From Rhodospirillaceae bacterium (lineage in GTDB: Bacteria; Pseudomonadota; Alphaproteobacteria; Rhodospirillales; Rhodospirillaceae): DNA of 35,337 nucleotides. The number at the start of each line of letters is the position of its first letter. Positions within the stretch are counted from its first letter, which is position 1. The notes under the pieces are model-generated. The model was not told the origin of the DNA, searched no databases, and saw nothing but the letters and a program-made list of their open reading frames with translations. Below, in pieces: positions 26,269 through 34,569 of the stretch. The stretch lies in contig JAQWQC010000018.1 in assembly GCA_029245025.1 (NCBI GenBank), forward strand, positions 1 to 35,337. Reading direction: 5' to 3'. Both the position numbers and the translations under genes were made by a program.

Positions 26269-26691
26269 AATGCATAATCGCGTCCGCATGATCGTCGCCT
26301 CTTTTCTGGTCAAACATTTATTGATCCATTGGCGCGATGGAGAAGCCTGGTTTTGGGATACCCTAGTTGACGCAGACCTGGCGTCTAAAATAGCGAATTA
26401 GCAATGGGTGGCAGGGTGCGGTGCTGATGCGGCCCCTTACTTTCGGGTTTTCAATCCCATTATCCAAGGCGAGAAATTCGATGCGGATGGACCCTACTAC
26501 GTACGGCGTTGGGTGCCGGAGATCGCCACCCTGCCGAAGCAGTCATCCACAAACCTTGGACGGCGAGCGGTGAGGTTTTAGAGATGTCCGGGCACTCTCA
26601 GGGGCAGACATACCCCACCCCAATTGTCGATCACCAAGCAGCAAGGGATCGAGCACTACATGCTCTGCCTACTATCAAGGTTGTGATCTGA
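26269..26691 (+). pseudogene. phrB: Decayed 3' end of a deoxyribodipyrimidine photolyase gene
   Basis: The last ~140 codons of a class I CPD photolyase, broken in at least two places. From 26269 the frame reads [19 protein letters not shown], then [19 protein letters not shown], the FAD-binding C-terminal core. A TAG at 26399-26401 stands where photolyases have Trp before QWVAGCGAD. The same frame goes on with [15 protein letters not shown] and [11 protein letters not shown]; near 26530 the reading shifts by one base and resumes as AVIHKPW, YPTPIVDHQAAR and a normal C-terminus to the TGA at 26689. Nothing upstream of 26269 resembles the first 330 residues of the enzyme, so the 5' part has been lost. 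The remnant stops one base from the end of the convergent coiled-coil gene. It cannot encode a working repair enzyme. Confidence 0.85.
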
Positions 26692-26692
26692 T

Positions 26693-29600
26693 CTAACTTT
26701 CTTCTGTTGCTGACGCACTCTCCATTGCCTTCGACAAAAGCATGTTAAGCTTGCCAAGGTCGGAGGTTGAGAATGTAGTAGTAAGAAACTCAGCTCGGTC
26801 TGTCGCACGGGCGTGTTTAACCAGAGAAGAGTATTCTTTGAGGTAGCGCATAACCAACGTACGGAATTTCTCGTCTGTCTCGTACTTCGTCTGGATCGCA
26901 GACAGCTTTTGACGACCGAGTGACTTATTGACATGACGCAAGAAGACCGATTGGTCGCCTTTATGATAGAGCTTCCACAATTCTTCTTCGACAGATGGCT
27001 CGAAGATGCGCGCAATATCGACAGACAAGGAGTGTAGCTGCTCAAAGACATAGGCAGTTTCTTCCATGAACTTCGCCGTCTTAGCTTTATCATTAGTGTC
27101 ATCTAGTTTTTTAGCACTGGTTGAAGCCTTGTTGGAGGAGTACAGCAACTCTTCTACCTGACGCTGGAAGGTGGAGCTAGCTTTGGCGGTTTGGTCGGTG
27201 ATTTCGTTACTCGCGTCGACCATGATTCCGGCGTGCTTGCGCAACGTTTTCAAAACTACTTCAACGCGGGCAACGGCTTTATCAGCCGACGTGCCGAGAT
27301 TTTCTAGCTCATTGCGGAAGCCACTATCAGTCTGGCGAACACCTCCGACGATACGCTCGGAGGTTTTACCGAACTCATCCAATGATGTGCGCATTTGTTC
27401 GCTAGCAATGGCCACTTGTGCCGCGCCACGGTTGGTCGATTCTTCGAAATCTAACATGAGTTTTTGCAAGCCTTCTCGGAACCCCGAGAGACGCGATTGT
27501 GCATCATCCGCAACCGTGGTGAGATCTTCTGACCGCTGCCGGATACCGTCACCGATAACGTCCATGCGTTCACCCGCATGATCCGCTGCCTTATCTATAG
27601 TCTGTGCATGATCACGGATGGTCTCAGCTGCCTGTTCGAGATTCATGTTTGCAGAAGATGTAGCCGTTTTTAGCGTGTCTTTGGATTGATCCAATGCGTC
27701 CAAAGACCCTTTAAGCGCTTCTGTAACTTCACCGGTAAGGTTCGACAGCGCTTTAACTTCCTCACCAATTTCACGGCCAACGGCTCTGGTTTTTTCAACC
27801 GATTGATCGGCGGCTTCCATAGCCGTGTTTGCCGTTTGCTCAACCCCCTGACGAATTGACTCAAGCTCTTTAGTGATGCGCGCGCTGGCATGCATCAAAT
27901 CGGATGAATTTTGGCTAAGCACGTTAGACATATTTCGGACGTTTGACAGTACCTGCTCAGACGTAGCTCCCATTTGACGGGATTGCTGCGCCATTGAGGC
28001 TTCGCTTAATTTGACGTGGGTGGCGAGTGACCCAGCTGTAGTCTCAAGTTCTTCATTTTGTCGGCGTAGCGTTTCGCGAATGCTCTCCGCTTGTGCCGCC
28101 GCGCGTTCCGCACTGTGCGACAATTGTTCCGCGTGTTGACGCACATGAACGCCAACAGAGTCAATCTTCTGTATCACCGCATCTGATGTGGAACCCATAA
28201 CTTCAGCGCGCTCAATGGCAACTTCTGAAGCTTTATCAAGATCCTCTGTCGCCGTCTTAAAGCGCTCAGTAACCACCCTACTTTTACCGTCAAATTCATC
28301 GCTCGACTGAGCGAGGCGCGTTTCAACCGTAGTAGCCGCTTCGCTTACGGCGTCTGCTTGTCTTTTGATCATACTTTCAACAGCGCGCAGCCGAGCGACA
28401 GCGCCATCAGACGCGGTTGAAAGTTCTTTCGTTTGAATTGAGAGCGAATCTTCAACAATTTTGACGCGCGATAAAACCCGTTCGATAACATGGTCGAGAC
28501 TTGCTGTCTGCTGACCAATGCGGGCATTCACCTTTGTGCTTAGATCATCAATACGATCACCAGCGGAAGTCAGCTCAGTACGCTGCTTTATAAATAATTC
28601 TTCCAGGTTTTTAGATTGATCTTTAAACCCATCTACAATATCCGTGACGTTACCTTCCACCCGTTTGGCAACCTCCTCAATTTCTTCAACATGATTAGCA
28701 ACAGCTTTAGCCATCTTGTTCGCATTAATCTGTGAAGTTGCATTAGAGGACGTCAGGTTCTCTTCTTGTCGTGCGACCTGCTGAGCAATAGCAGCAGACA
28801 ATCCTTTAGCGCGCTCAGTCGCCGTATTCAAACGCGTAACTTGCCCTTCTAGGGCACCACTCATAGTATTGACTTGAGCCAATGTCTTTTGAGACGCAGA
28901 GCCGATGAATTCTTGCTGTCGACGTAAGGCACTTTCTACCTTTTGACTCACGCTAGCGGCGCCGACGATTGAGTCTTTTAACTTATTAACTTGTTTAGTG
29001 ACCGCAGCTGCCGATGCACTCGTCCCAGTCTCAAGCTGCCCTGTGACAGTTGATAATTTCTCGGTGCTCCGCTCCAGTTGAGCCTGAATATCTTGCAATC
29101 GTTCAGAAACAAACTGCCCAGCTTCTGTCAACGCGTCTGCTTGACGTTTTAAAGATGCTGCTGCGGCTGCGACGTTTTCTGACTCGCCATCGGCTGGATA
29201 GGTAAGACGAGCAAGGTGGACTCGAAGGGCTTCTCCCTCTTTGGAAAGCTGACGGCCACGATCAATAAACGCAATCAGCAACCACAGGAACGCGATCGGC
29301 ATGAGGCCAACAGCGAATAACCCACCAAATTCCGGAGGGAGAAGAAGGAAGAATTCGGACCAACCGAGTGTGCGCGTAATATAGAAAGCGAAAATCGCCA
29401 ACCAAACTATGCTGAGCCCAATACCAACAGAAATCGGCTTTTTGGCATTGGCCCATGACATGGGGCTGACTGGAGCAATGACCGCGCTCTTGTTGGCATC
29501 AACAGATACCGAGGGCTTGCTTACCTGAGGCTTTTTGGCCGCAAACGGTGAGCCAGCCTTTTGCCACGCCCGCGTCAGTGCTTGACCAGCGTTTGGCTTG

Positions 29601-29701
29601 GGCGAACCCTTTTTGCTTTTGCCATTCGATTTGACGGATGGCTCAGGCGAACCAACCCCTGCGCTGGGCGAACCCGCGCCTTTTTGTGCGTCTTCAGCCA
29701 T
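26693..29701 (-). CDS. Large membrane-anchored coiled-coil protein
   Basis: A 1002-residue protein. Residues 1-88 are Pro/Ser/Lys-rich with repeated GSP motifs (AGSPSAG, VGSPEP, KGSPKP, AGSPFA). Two membrane segments follow, about 90-110 (ISVGIGLSIVWLAIFAFYI) and 124-147. Then comes a region of over 700 residues, rich in Ala, Glu, Gln, Ser and Thr with heptad-like spacing and recurring RQ-x-E/D pieces (RRQEEFI-, RQNEELE- and RQADAVS-type), predicted to be long coiled coils. A compact C-terminal domain (about 877-996; ELWKLYHKGDQSVF, YLKEYSSLV, TSDLGKLNMLLSKA) ends it. Alphaproteobacteria have several such proteins; the two-TM plus coiled-coil plan recalls the polarity factor TipN, but this is analogy. 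The methyl-accepting-like coiled coil lacks the MCP hairpin signature. It is divergent from a repressor gene. A role in polarity, cell envelope or division is inferred. Confidence 0.75.
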   Translation of the reverse strand: MAEDAQKGAGSPSAGVGSPEPSVKSNGKSKKGSPKPNAGQALTRAWQKAGSPFAAKKPQVSKPSVSVDANKSAVIAPVSPMSWANAKKPISVGIGLSIVWLAIFAFYITRTLGWSEFFLLLPPEFGGLFAVGLMPIAFLWLLIAFIDRGRQLSKEGEALRVHLARLTYPADGESENVAAAAASLKRQADALTEAGQFVSERLQDIQAQLERSTEKLSTVTGQLETGTSASAAAVTKQVNKLKDSIVGAASVSQKVESALRRQQEFIGSASQKTLAQVNTMSGALEGQVTRLNTATERAKGLSAAIAQQVARQEENLTSSNATSQINANKMAKAVANHVEEIEEVAKRVEGNVTDIVDGFKDQSKNLEELFIKQRTELTSAGDRIDDLSTKVNARIGQQTASLDHVIERVLSRVKIVEDSLSIQTKELSTASDGAVARLRAVESMIKRQADAVSEAATTVETRLAQSSDEFDGKSRVVTERFKTATEDLDKASEVAIERAEVMGSTSDAVIQKIDSVGVHVRQHAEQLSHSAERAAAQAESIRETLRRQNEELETTAGSLATHVKLSEASMAQQSRQMGATSEQVLSNVRNMSNVLSQNSSDLMHASARITKELESIRQGVEQTANTAMEAADQSVEKTRAVGREIGEEVKALSNLTGEVTEALKGSLDALDQSKDTLKTATSSANMNLEQAAETIRDHAQTIDKAADHAGERMDVIGDGIRQRSEDLTTVADDAQSRLSGFREGLQKLMLDFEESTNRGAAQVAIASEQMRTSLDEFGKTSERIVGGVRQTDSGFRNELENLGTSADKAVARVEVVLKTLRKHAGIMVDASNEITDQTAKASSTFQRQVEELLYSSNKASTSAKKLDDTNDKAKTAKFMEETAYVFEQLHSLSVDIARIFEPSVEEELWKLYHKGDQSVFLRHVNKSLGRQKLSAIQTKYETDEKFRTLVMRYLKEYSSLVKHARATDRAEFLTTTFSTSDLGKLNMLLSKAMESASATEES

Positions 29702-29844
29702 GTTCGGCTCTTTATTTTGTTTGCGAAGTATCCCCTTCTCTCATGGGAAGGTTATCCACAGACTATTAACAAATTCTTCCTAAGGGCCAGGAAAATCGTC
29801 ATAGACGGCATAAATCGCACACTTCCGTGGCAGATGGAGCACGA

Positions 29845-29875
29845 CAAGTTATGTTGTTGTTTATACTATAACTTG
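29845..29875 (+). promoter_or_regulatory. Candidate operator/promoter of the XRE-S24 repressor gene
   Basis: An 8-bp inverted repeat CAAGTTAT (29845-29852) / ATAACTTG (29868-29875) flanks a -10-like TATACT at 29862-29867, some 40 bp before the repressor ATG. A two-fold site over a promoter upstream of a Cro/CI-like gene is the expected layout for autoregulation, and it could also act on the divergent coiled-coil gene (start 29701). No good -35 element is visible. Confidence 0.45.
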
Positions 29876-29915
29876 CTAGTTTCGTAGAATGACTCATTGT
29901 TAAGGGGTACAGGAA

Positions 29916-30662
29916 ATGACTCTTGGCGCCCGCGTTCGACAATGCCGGCTCGCCCTTAGCTGGAGCCAGGCTGAGCTAGCCGGCCGCATTGGTGTTAAAC
30001 AGCAGTCAATTGATCAATTGGAATCCGGCAAGGTTAGCCGTCCTAGATACATTGTAGAACTCGCTGAATCGCTCAATGTACCCATGCACTGGCTGCGTCA
30101 TGGCAAGGGTCAGGTTAATTTGGCGCGCTCCACAGGTGGGCGGGCCGACGCTCCACCGGCGTGGTCATTTGAACCAGATATGGCAACCATATCCGAACAA
30201 GGAGATGATAAAGCCTTCTTTAAACTCGATGGCCAAGCTTTTGCAATGGTTCCAGTATATGACGCCCGGGCCTCTGCAGGTCCTGGCGCCCTTAATACTG
30301 AAACGCCACAACCGCTCTATCACGATGTTTTCCGCCAGGATTGGCTTAAAAGCCTGACCGCCTCCACACCCGACAACTTGGCCGTCATTCGGGTCGCCGG
30401 AGATTCAATGTGGGACACGCTGCAAGATGGTGATTTCATCCTCGTGGACCGCGCAATTCGGCAATGCAGCCGAGACGGCCTTTACGTGATCCGTTATCAG
30501 GAAGGCGACGAATTGATGGTTAAGAGGCTCATACGACAGCCCAGCTCAAAATTATTAATGGTCAAAAGCGATAATCCCAACTACCCCTCTCAAGCGAGCC
30601 TCAAAGACGATGATTTGGAAGTCAAGGGACGGGTCATATGGCTAAGCCGGAATACCGGCTAA
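29916..30662 (+). CDS. XRE-family transcriptional regulator with S24 (LexA-like) peptidase domain
   Basis: A 248-residue CI/LexA-like repressor. The N-terminal XRE helix-turn-helix spans about residues 4-62 (VRQCRLALSWSQAELAGRIG, QQSIDQLESGKVSRP). After a linker, the S24 domain follows (about 112-245), with the catalytic Ser in VAGDSMWDTL (Ser164) and Lys in ELMVKRL (Lys203). An Ala-Gly pair at 121-122 (RASAGPG) could be a self-cleavage site, as in LexA and CI, but many relatives carry this without proven cleavage. AAGGGG about ten bases before the ATG supports the start. No phage genes surround it, so it is more likely a host or relic regulator than an active prophage repressor. Its likely targets are its own operator and the divergent coiled-coil gene. 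Confidence 0.88.
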   Translation: MTLGARVRQCRLALSWSQAELAGRIGVKQQSIDQLESGKVSRPRYIVELAESLNVPMHWLRHGKGQVNLARSTGGRADAPPAWSFEPDMATISEQGDDKAFFKLDGQAFAMVPVYDARASAGPGALNTETPQPLYHDVFRQDWLKSLTASTPDNLAVIRVAGDSMWDTLQDGDFILVDRAIRQCSRDGLYVIRYQEGDELMVKRLIRQPSSKLLMVKSDNPNYPSQASLKDDDLEVKGRVIWLSRNTG

Positions 30663-30854
30663 TGGCTGATTGACCTTAAGCCTCTGTAATTAAGTCCTTT
30701 TCTGGACCCACACCAACTCCGGCCTATTTAGTGCCCAATGCGTTCGGTATCTTTCAATATTTTCAACCGACCCCTGTTTCTCCGCAGATGTTACATCCCG
30801 TTATAACAATTTATATTGTATATTTCTCTTGTTGAACCAATAAGGGACATCGCC

Positions 30855-30977
30855 ATGCCTTTTAAATCTTCCGACCTGACTGTTCTGGCCTACGCTAACG
30901 GATACACGCTCTGTCATTACTTGACCGACGATCAGGCAGGCGAGTTCATAAAGTCGGGCTACCTCAAACATGCGTAA
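30855..30977 (+). pseudogene. Remnant of a small conserved alphaproteobacterial protein gene
   Basis: A 40-codon frame, starting at ATG with AAGGGA eight bases upstream, reads DLTVLAYANGYTLCHYLTDD and then GYLKHA before TAA at 30975-30977. The pattern DLTVLAYANGF-L-HY recalls a small protein family widespread in alphaproteobacteria (recognised from memory), whose members run on past this point. The same frame continues after the stop with DLFRNNDRIE, which fits that extension. It is probably a truncated gene; a real 40-residue peptide is possible. G+C and codon use match the core genome. Confidence 0.55.
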
Positions 30978-31286
30978 GACCTGTTTCGCAATAATGACAG
31001 GATCGAGACTTTTGCAGCGGAGGATTCCCTGCGACGCCCGCATCACCACAGTTGGGCGGATCGTACTGCGCCTTGCCTAATCATCTCACGGGAAACATGG
31101 ATTAGCGTCATTATGACGGTTCCCGCCATCCTGGCGCCAATACAACGCTGCAAGAAGAACCTTTGCATTACTGGCAGCTCGGTAACTGGCAAACTTGATA
31201 ACCGCTTCTGATAAGCCCGGGACAGTGTTTCTCGGACGATACTTAAAAGAACAACGGGACTTGGTTCAGCGCAGCACCGAGGGCTC
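30978..31286. other. Gap without a supported gene
   Basis: Beyond the short tail of the small-protein remnant, nothing here reads as a gene on either strand. It contains CGTCATTATGACG, an inverted repeat with 6-bp arms at 31106-31118, and a 61-codon minus-strand open stretch without a start codon (about 31080-31265), which might be a relic. Function not seen. Confidence 0.4.
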
Positions 31287-31544
31287 TTAGCTCAGGGTTG
31301 CTCGACCTGTCTGGACCGGGACATCTGATAGGGGACGGCCAGATACATTCAACTGAGCATGGAGTTCGCAAACGCACTGACTGCCGGTGCGCTTGAACAA
31401 GAAAGGTAAGAGACCGTGTACAACGCAGGCCAATCCGCCAATGAGCATACGTAGGCCAAACCCTGTCGCAAACATCAGATGCTCAAGGTAGGTCTCATTG
31501 ACGGATTTTGGATGCTCACTAAACAAACGCTTAAGGCTGGACAC
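31287..31544 (-). CDS. DUF6356-like small membrane protein
   Basis: An 85-residue protein whose first 60 residues match a small alphaproteobacterial family of unknown function: LKRLFSEHPKSVNETYLEH, then FGLRMLIGGLACVVHGLLPFLF (about residues 29-50, one or two membrane segments) and RTGS. The Cys-containing tail after it is less conserved. The GTG start at 31544 is supported by GGAG seven bases upstream. The family is sometimes annotated as capsule-related, but no experiment known to me supports that. It lies on its own between the decayed small gene and the divergent Lrp regulator. Confidence 0.7.
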   Translation of the reverse strand: MSSLKRLFSEHPKSVNETYLEHLMFATGFGLRMLIGGLACVVHGLLPFLFKRTGSQCVCELHAQLNVSGRPLSDVPVQTGRATLS

Positions 31545-31676
31545 TCACGATCTCCACAACTTTATTGGAGAAATATACATCTGAATCGACAAAATTTGTT
31601 TGCGATCTAGTCGCGCTTGAACAACAATAATCAGAACAACATTCTATTCTAATGATTTTAGGGGTAATTTTGTTCT

Positions 31677-32135
31677 ATGGACGATAAGGACAAGAAGATT
31701 CTAACCCTTCTTCAAGATGATGCCATGATGCCTGTCGCTGAAGTCGCCAGCCACGTTGGCCTGTCGACAACACCCTGTTGGCGCCGCATCCAGAAACTTG
31801 AAGCAGAAGGGGTGATTCGAAAACGCGTTGCCCTTCTGGATCGCCACAAATTGAATGTAGGGGTTACCGTGTTTGTTGCCGTTAAGACCCGGCATCACGA
31901 AACAGATTGGCTTGGAAAGTTTAAGTCGGCGCTCGATTCAATTCCCGAGGTCGTTGAAGCTTACCGCCTGTCCGGTGAGATCGACTATTTGCTGCGCATC
32001 GTCGTGCCCGACATAGGCGCCTACGACGAGGTGTACAAAAAGCTGATTGAGATGGTTGAGTTCTCAGACGTGAGTTCAAGTTTTGCCATGGAAGACATGA
32101 AGTTCACAACAGCACTTCCGGTAACCTACATATAG
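31677..32135 (+). CDS. Lrp/AsnC family transcriptional regulator
   Basis: A 152-residue regulator. Residues 1-60 form the N-terminal helix-turn-helix (DKDKKILTLLQDDAMMPVAE, then LSTTPCWRRIQKLEAEGVI), and about 65-145 the RAM ligand-binding domain (VTVFVAVKTRHH, EVVEAYRLSGEIDYLLRIVV). The layout is complete, and the GEIDYLLRI motif is typical of the effector-binding dimer interface. Such proteins bind amino acids and control metabolic or transport genes. The target is unknown, and no clear operon partner is present: downstream genes are on the other strand, and its 5' neighbour is the divergent DUF6356-like gene. Confidence 0.93.
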   Translation: MDDKDKKILTLLQDDAMMPVAEVASHVGLSTTPCWRRIQKLEAEGVIRKRVALLDRHKLNVGVTVFVAVKTRHHETDWLGKFKSALDSIPEVVEAYRLSGEIDYLLRIVVPDIGAYDEVYKKLIEMVEFSDVSSSFAMEDMKFTTALPVTYI

Positions 32136-32165
32136 GCGAACACCGGACTTCCATACCCCGTGCGG

Positions 32166-32543
32166 TCAACTAGATGGTTTTTCGTTATCGTATTCCGTGT
32201 AGAGAGCGTTCAGAATGCGGTCCAGGAACTTACTCCGCCACTCTTCGCGAGCGACGGCTTCTTGTTCGTTTGGACGAAAGTTCTCAACGTCACCCTCGGA
32301 ATAAACCCCTTTAGCTGCAGCCAGCCGTTCGTGCGTATCGAGACGGTCTCTCATGACTGAAACTTCCGACGCAAGTTCCATCACCATGGTCAATAACCGA
32401 TCGGTATTTGGGTCGTTAAAAAAATGTGGATTACGACCTTTGATCTGTTTCACAGACGGCTTTTCAGTTTTATCTTTGGGCATCCCACCGACCTTTCTTC
32501 TCTTTGGTTTCGCAGTTTCACCCAGAGCCCCGGTTGAAGACAT
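32166..32543 (-). CDS. Conserved hypothetical protein, alphaproteobacterial
   Basis: A 125-residue protein with a Lys-rich, flexible N-terminus (AKPKRRKVGGMPKDKTEKPS) followed by a conserved core: NPHFFNDPNTDRLLTMVMEL, VSVMRDRLDTHERL and a C-terminal amphipathic helix (REEWRSKFLDRILNALYTE). The core resembles a small family seen near metabolic genes in many alphaproteobacteria (from memory); no function known. An alternative start is Met21. It begins 22 bp after the ABC exporter gene on the same strand and may share its transcript, so it may be an accessory protein of that exporter. Its end is convergent with the Lrp gene, 30 bp apart. Confidence 0.65.
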   Translation of the reverse strand: MSSTGALGETAKPKRRKVGGMPKDKTEKPSVKQIKGRNPHFFNDPNTDRLLTMVMELASEVSVMRDRLDTHERLAAAKGVYSEGDVENFRPNEQEAVAREEWRSKFLDRILNALYTEYDNEKPSS

Positions 32544-32565
32544 GACCTATGCCAAACAAGGGCAG

Positions 32566-34425
32566 CTATTGGGTTACGCCATCCTCCTCAATAATAGGCT
32601 TCAACTCACCTGTTTCGTCAACTGATGCGTCAGCAAACGATTTTTGCTGGCGCTGCCATGCAGACGCGTAGGGTCCATTCGCCGCAATAAGGTCGGCGTG
32701 AGCGCCACGCTCAACCACCTCACCGTCTTCCAGAACAAGGATCTCATCGGCATCAACAATGGTCGACAATCGGTGCGCGATCATGACTGTAGTGCGTCCA
32801 GCGCTCACCTCGGCCAAGTTGGCCTGAATTTCCTTTTCCGTGTGGGTATCGAGCGCAGACGTCGCCTCATCGAAAATCAAGATCGGCGACCCCTTGAGAA
32901 TTACGCGGGCAATGGCGACACGTTGCTTTTCACCGCCCGAGAGCTTGAGACCACGCTCACCAACGAGAGTGTCGTAGCCATCTGGCAAGGATGAAATAAA
33001 TTCATCGATATAGGCCATGCGAGCCGCGTTCTCGACCGCCTCACCATCTGCACCTGCTTTCGCATACGCCAGGTTATAGCCAAGGGTGTTGTTAAAAAGG
33101 ACCGTATCCTGGGGAACTATTCCGATTTTTTCACGCAAACTATCTTGCGTAACATCTGAAATATCCTGGCCATCAACTTTTATGACGCCGCCGGTCACGT
33201 CATACATCCGAAAAAGCAGACGCCCAATGGTCGACTTACCTGACCCGGTAGACCCAACAATTGCAACAGACCTGCCGGCAGGCACATCAAATGAGACACC
33301 TCTTAAGATTGGTCGACGCTCATCGTAAGCAAAGGTCACATTCTCGAATGTAATGTGGCCGCCGTTTACTTCTAGATCCACTGCGCCATCTTTGTCTTTG
33401 ACCTCTGGCACCTCATCCAAAATATCAAACATCTTTTCCAGATCGACGAGGGCTTGCTTGATGTTGCGGTAGACGAACCCAAAGAAATTGAGGGGCTGCG
33501 CCAATTGCAACATGTAGGTATTCACCATGACAAAATCGCCTTGGGTCATCGTTCCAGTGACGACGCCATAGCCGGCCATAATCATGAGTATCGTGACACC
33601 AATCGAGATGATCGCGGACTGACCAATGTTCATGTACGCCAGAGAAACCTGTGTACGAACAGAGGCCCGCTCATACTCGCCCATCACGGAATCGTATTCT
33701 TCCGTTTCCAGCTTCTCATTACCAAAGGCTTTGACGGTTTCGTAGTTGAGCAAACTGTCGATAGCGCGGGTATTGGCTTGGTTATCCAGCTTGTTCATTT
33801 CGCGCCGGAACTTGAGACGCCATTCCGTGGTGTAGCCGGTAAACAAAACATACACAGCCACTGTTGAGAATGTGGCGAAAGCGAACCAGGCGTCGAAGGC
33901 GCCCCATAAAATGACGGTTACCAATCCAACTTCGAACAACGTCGGAAATAGATTGAAGAGTGTAATCGAAAGCAGTGTTTGTATCGCCACAGTGCCGCGC
34001 TCGATGGATCTTGACAGCCCTCCAGTCTGACGTTGCAAGTGGTAACGGAGGGAAAGGCGATGCAGGTGCTCAAGGATAGCGAGGGCTGATTTACGAACAG
34101 CGCGGACGCCAACTTTAGCAAACACCGCATCTCGGACCTGGCCAAAGGCGAGCGACAAAAGGCGCGCTGTGCCATAGGCAAGAATAATCCAGAGCGGTAA
34201 CGCCAAAACATTTCCGTCCAGTGAGTCGACGACCAGTTTCATGAAGTAGGGAACAAATACGTTCGCTACTTTCGCTGCGACGATTGCCAGCAAAGCAAAG
34301 ACAACGCGGGCGCGGATTTCAAGGTCCCCGCTCGGCCATAGGAACGGCCATAGCGAACGCAGGACATCAATGTCGCCTCGCCGACGAGCATTATCTTCTG
34401 GAAGTGGGCTTTGAGCCTGGCGCAC
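32566..34425 (-). CDS. ABC exporter, Atm1/HMT-like half-transporter
   Basis: A 619-residue ATP-binding cassette exporter with fused membrane and nucleotide-binding domains, working as a homodimer in the inner membrane. The N-terminal part has about six TM helices (residues 35-320) with the QTGGLSRSIERGT segment typical of the Atm1/ABCB7 group, which moves glutathione-linked metal or Fe/S-related compounds. The ATPase part shows Walker A GSTGSGKST, Q-loop IGIVPQDT, signature LSGGEKQRVAIAR, Walker B ILIFDEATSALD and the switch His in IAHRLSTI, all intact. Family assignment to Atm1-like is good; substrate inferred. The upstream interval 34426-34569 holds the end of the chimeric ORF and its terminator. 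Probably first of a two-gene unit with the small hypothetical downstream. Confidence 0.93.
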   Translation of the reverse strand: MRQAQSPLPEDNARRRGDIDVLRSLWPFLWPSGDLEIRARVVFALLAIVAAKVANVFVPYFMKLVVDSLDGNVLALPLWIILAYGTARLLSLAFGQVRDAVFAKVGVRAVRKSALAILEHLHRLSLRYHLQRQTGGLSRSIERGTVAIQTLLSITLFNLFPTLFEVGLVTVILWGAFDAWFAFATFSTVAVYVLFTGYTTEWRLKFRREMNKLDNQANTRAIDSLLNYETVKAFGNEKLETEEYDSVMGEYERASVRTQVSLAYMNIGQSAIISIGVTILMIMAGYGVVTGTMTQGDFVMVNTYMLQLAQPLNFFGFVYRNIKQALVDLEKMFDILDEVPEVKDKDGAVDLEVNGGHITFENVTFAYDERRPILRGVSFDVPAGRSVAIVGSTGSGKSTIGRLLFRMYDVTGGVIKVDGQDISDVTQDSLREKIGIVPQDTVLFNNTLGYNLAYAKAGADGEAVENAARMAYIDEFISSLPDGYDTLVGERGLKLSGGEKQRVAIARVILKGSPILIFDEATSALDTHTEKEIQANLAEVSAGRTTVMIAHRLSTIVDADEILVLEDGEVVERGAHADLIAANGPYASAWQRQQKSFADASVDETGELKPIIEEDGVTQ

Positions 34426-34500
34426 GATAAGACGGCCTCAATGAAATCGTTGTATTATGAGCACGAACGCCGCTCGAGACACGGTCTATCTTGCGAGAGC

Positions 34501-34534
34501 ACAAAAGGAAAGGGCGTGAACACCGTCCACGCCC
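34501..34534 (-). terminator. Intrinsic terminator downstream of the chimeric ORF
   Basis: GGGCGTG (34512-34518) and CACGCCC (34528-34534) form a 7-bp G/C-rich stem. On the minus strand it is followed by TTTCCTTTT, so it fits a terminator for transcription coming from 35022 toward the ABC exporter gene. Confidence 0.65.
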
Positions 34535-34569
34535 GAGTATCAACAGCAGTATTAGGAGCGCATTCGCTC

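Noticed and set aside
22343-26691. Genomic island integrated at tRNA-Val with att repeats
   Set aside because: No second copy of the tRNA 3' end and no integrase gene seen in the window; only base composition and position suggest an insert.
27171-27581. 136-codon plus-strand open frame inside the coiled-coil gene
   Set aside because: Composition is the reverse-strand image of Ala/Glu/Gln-rich coiled-coil codons; no motif.
29752-29760. Perfect DnaA box TTATCCACA between the coiled-coil gene and the repressor gene
   Set aside because: One 9-mer copy is expected fairly often by chance in 35 kb; no other boxes, AT-rich unwinding repeats or origin-linked genes are near.
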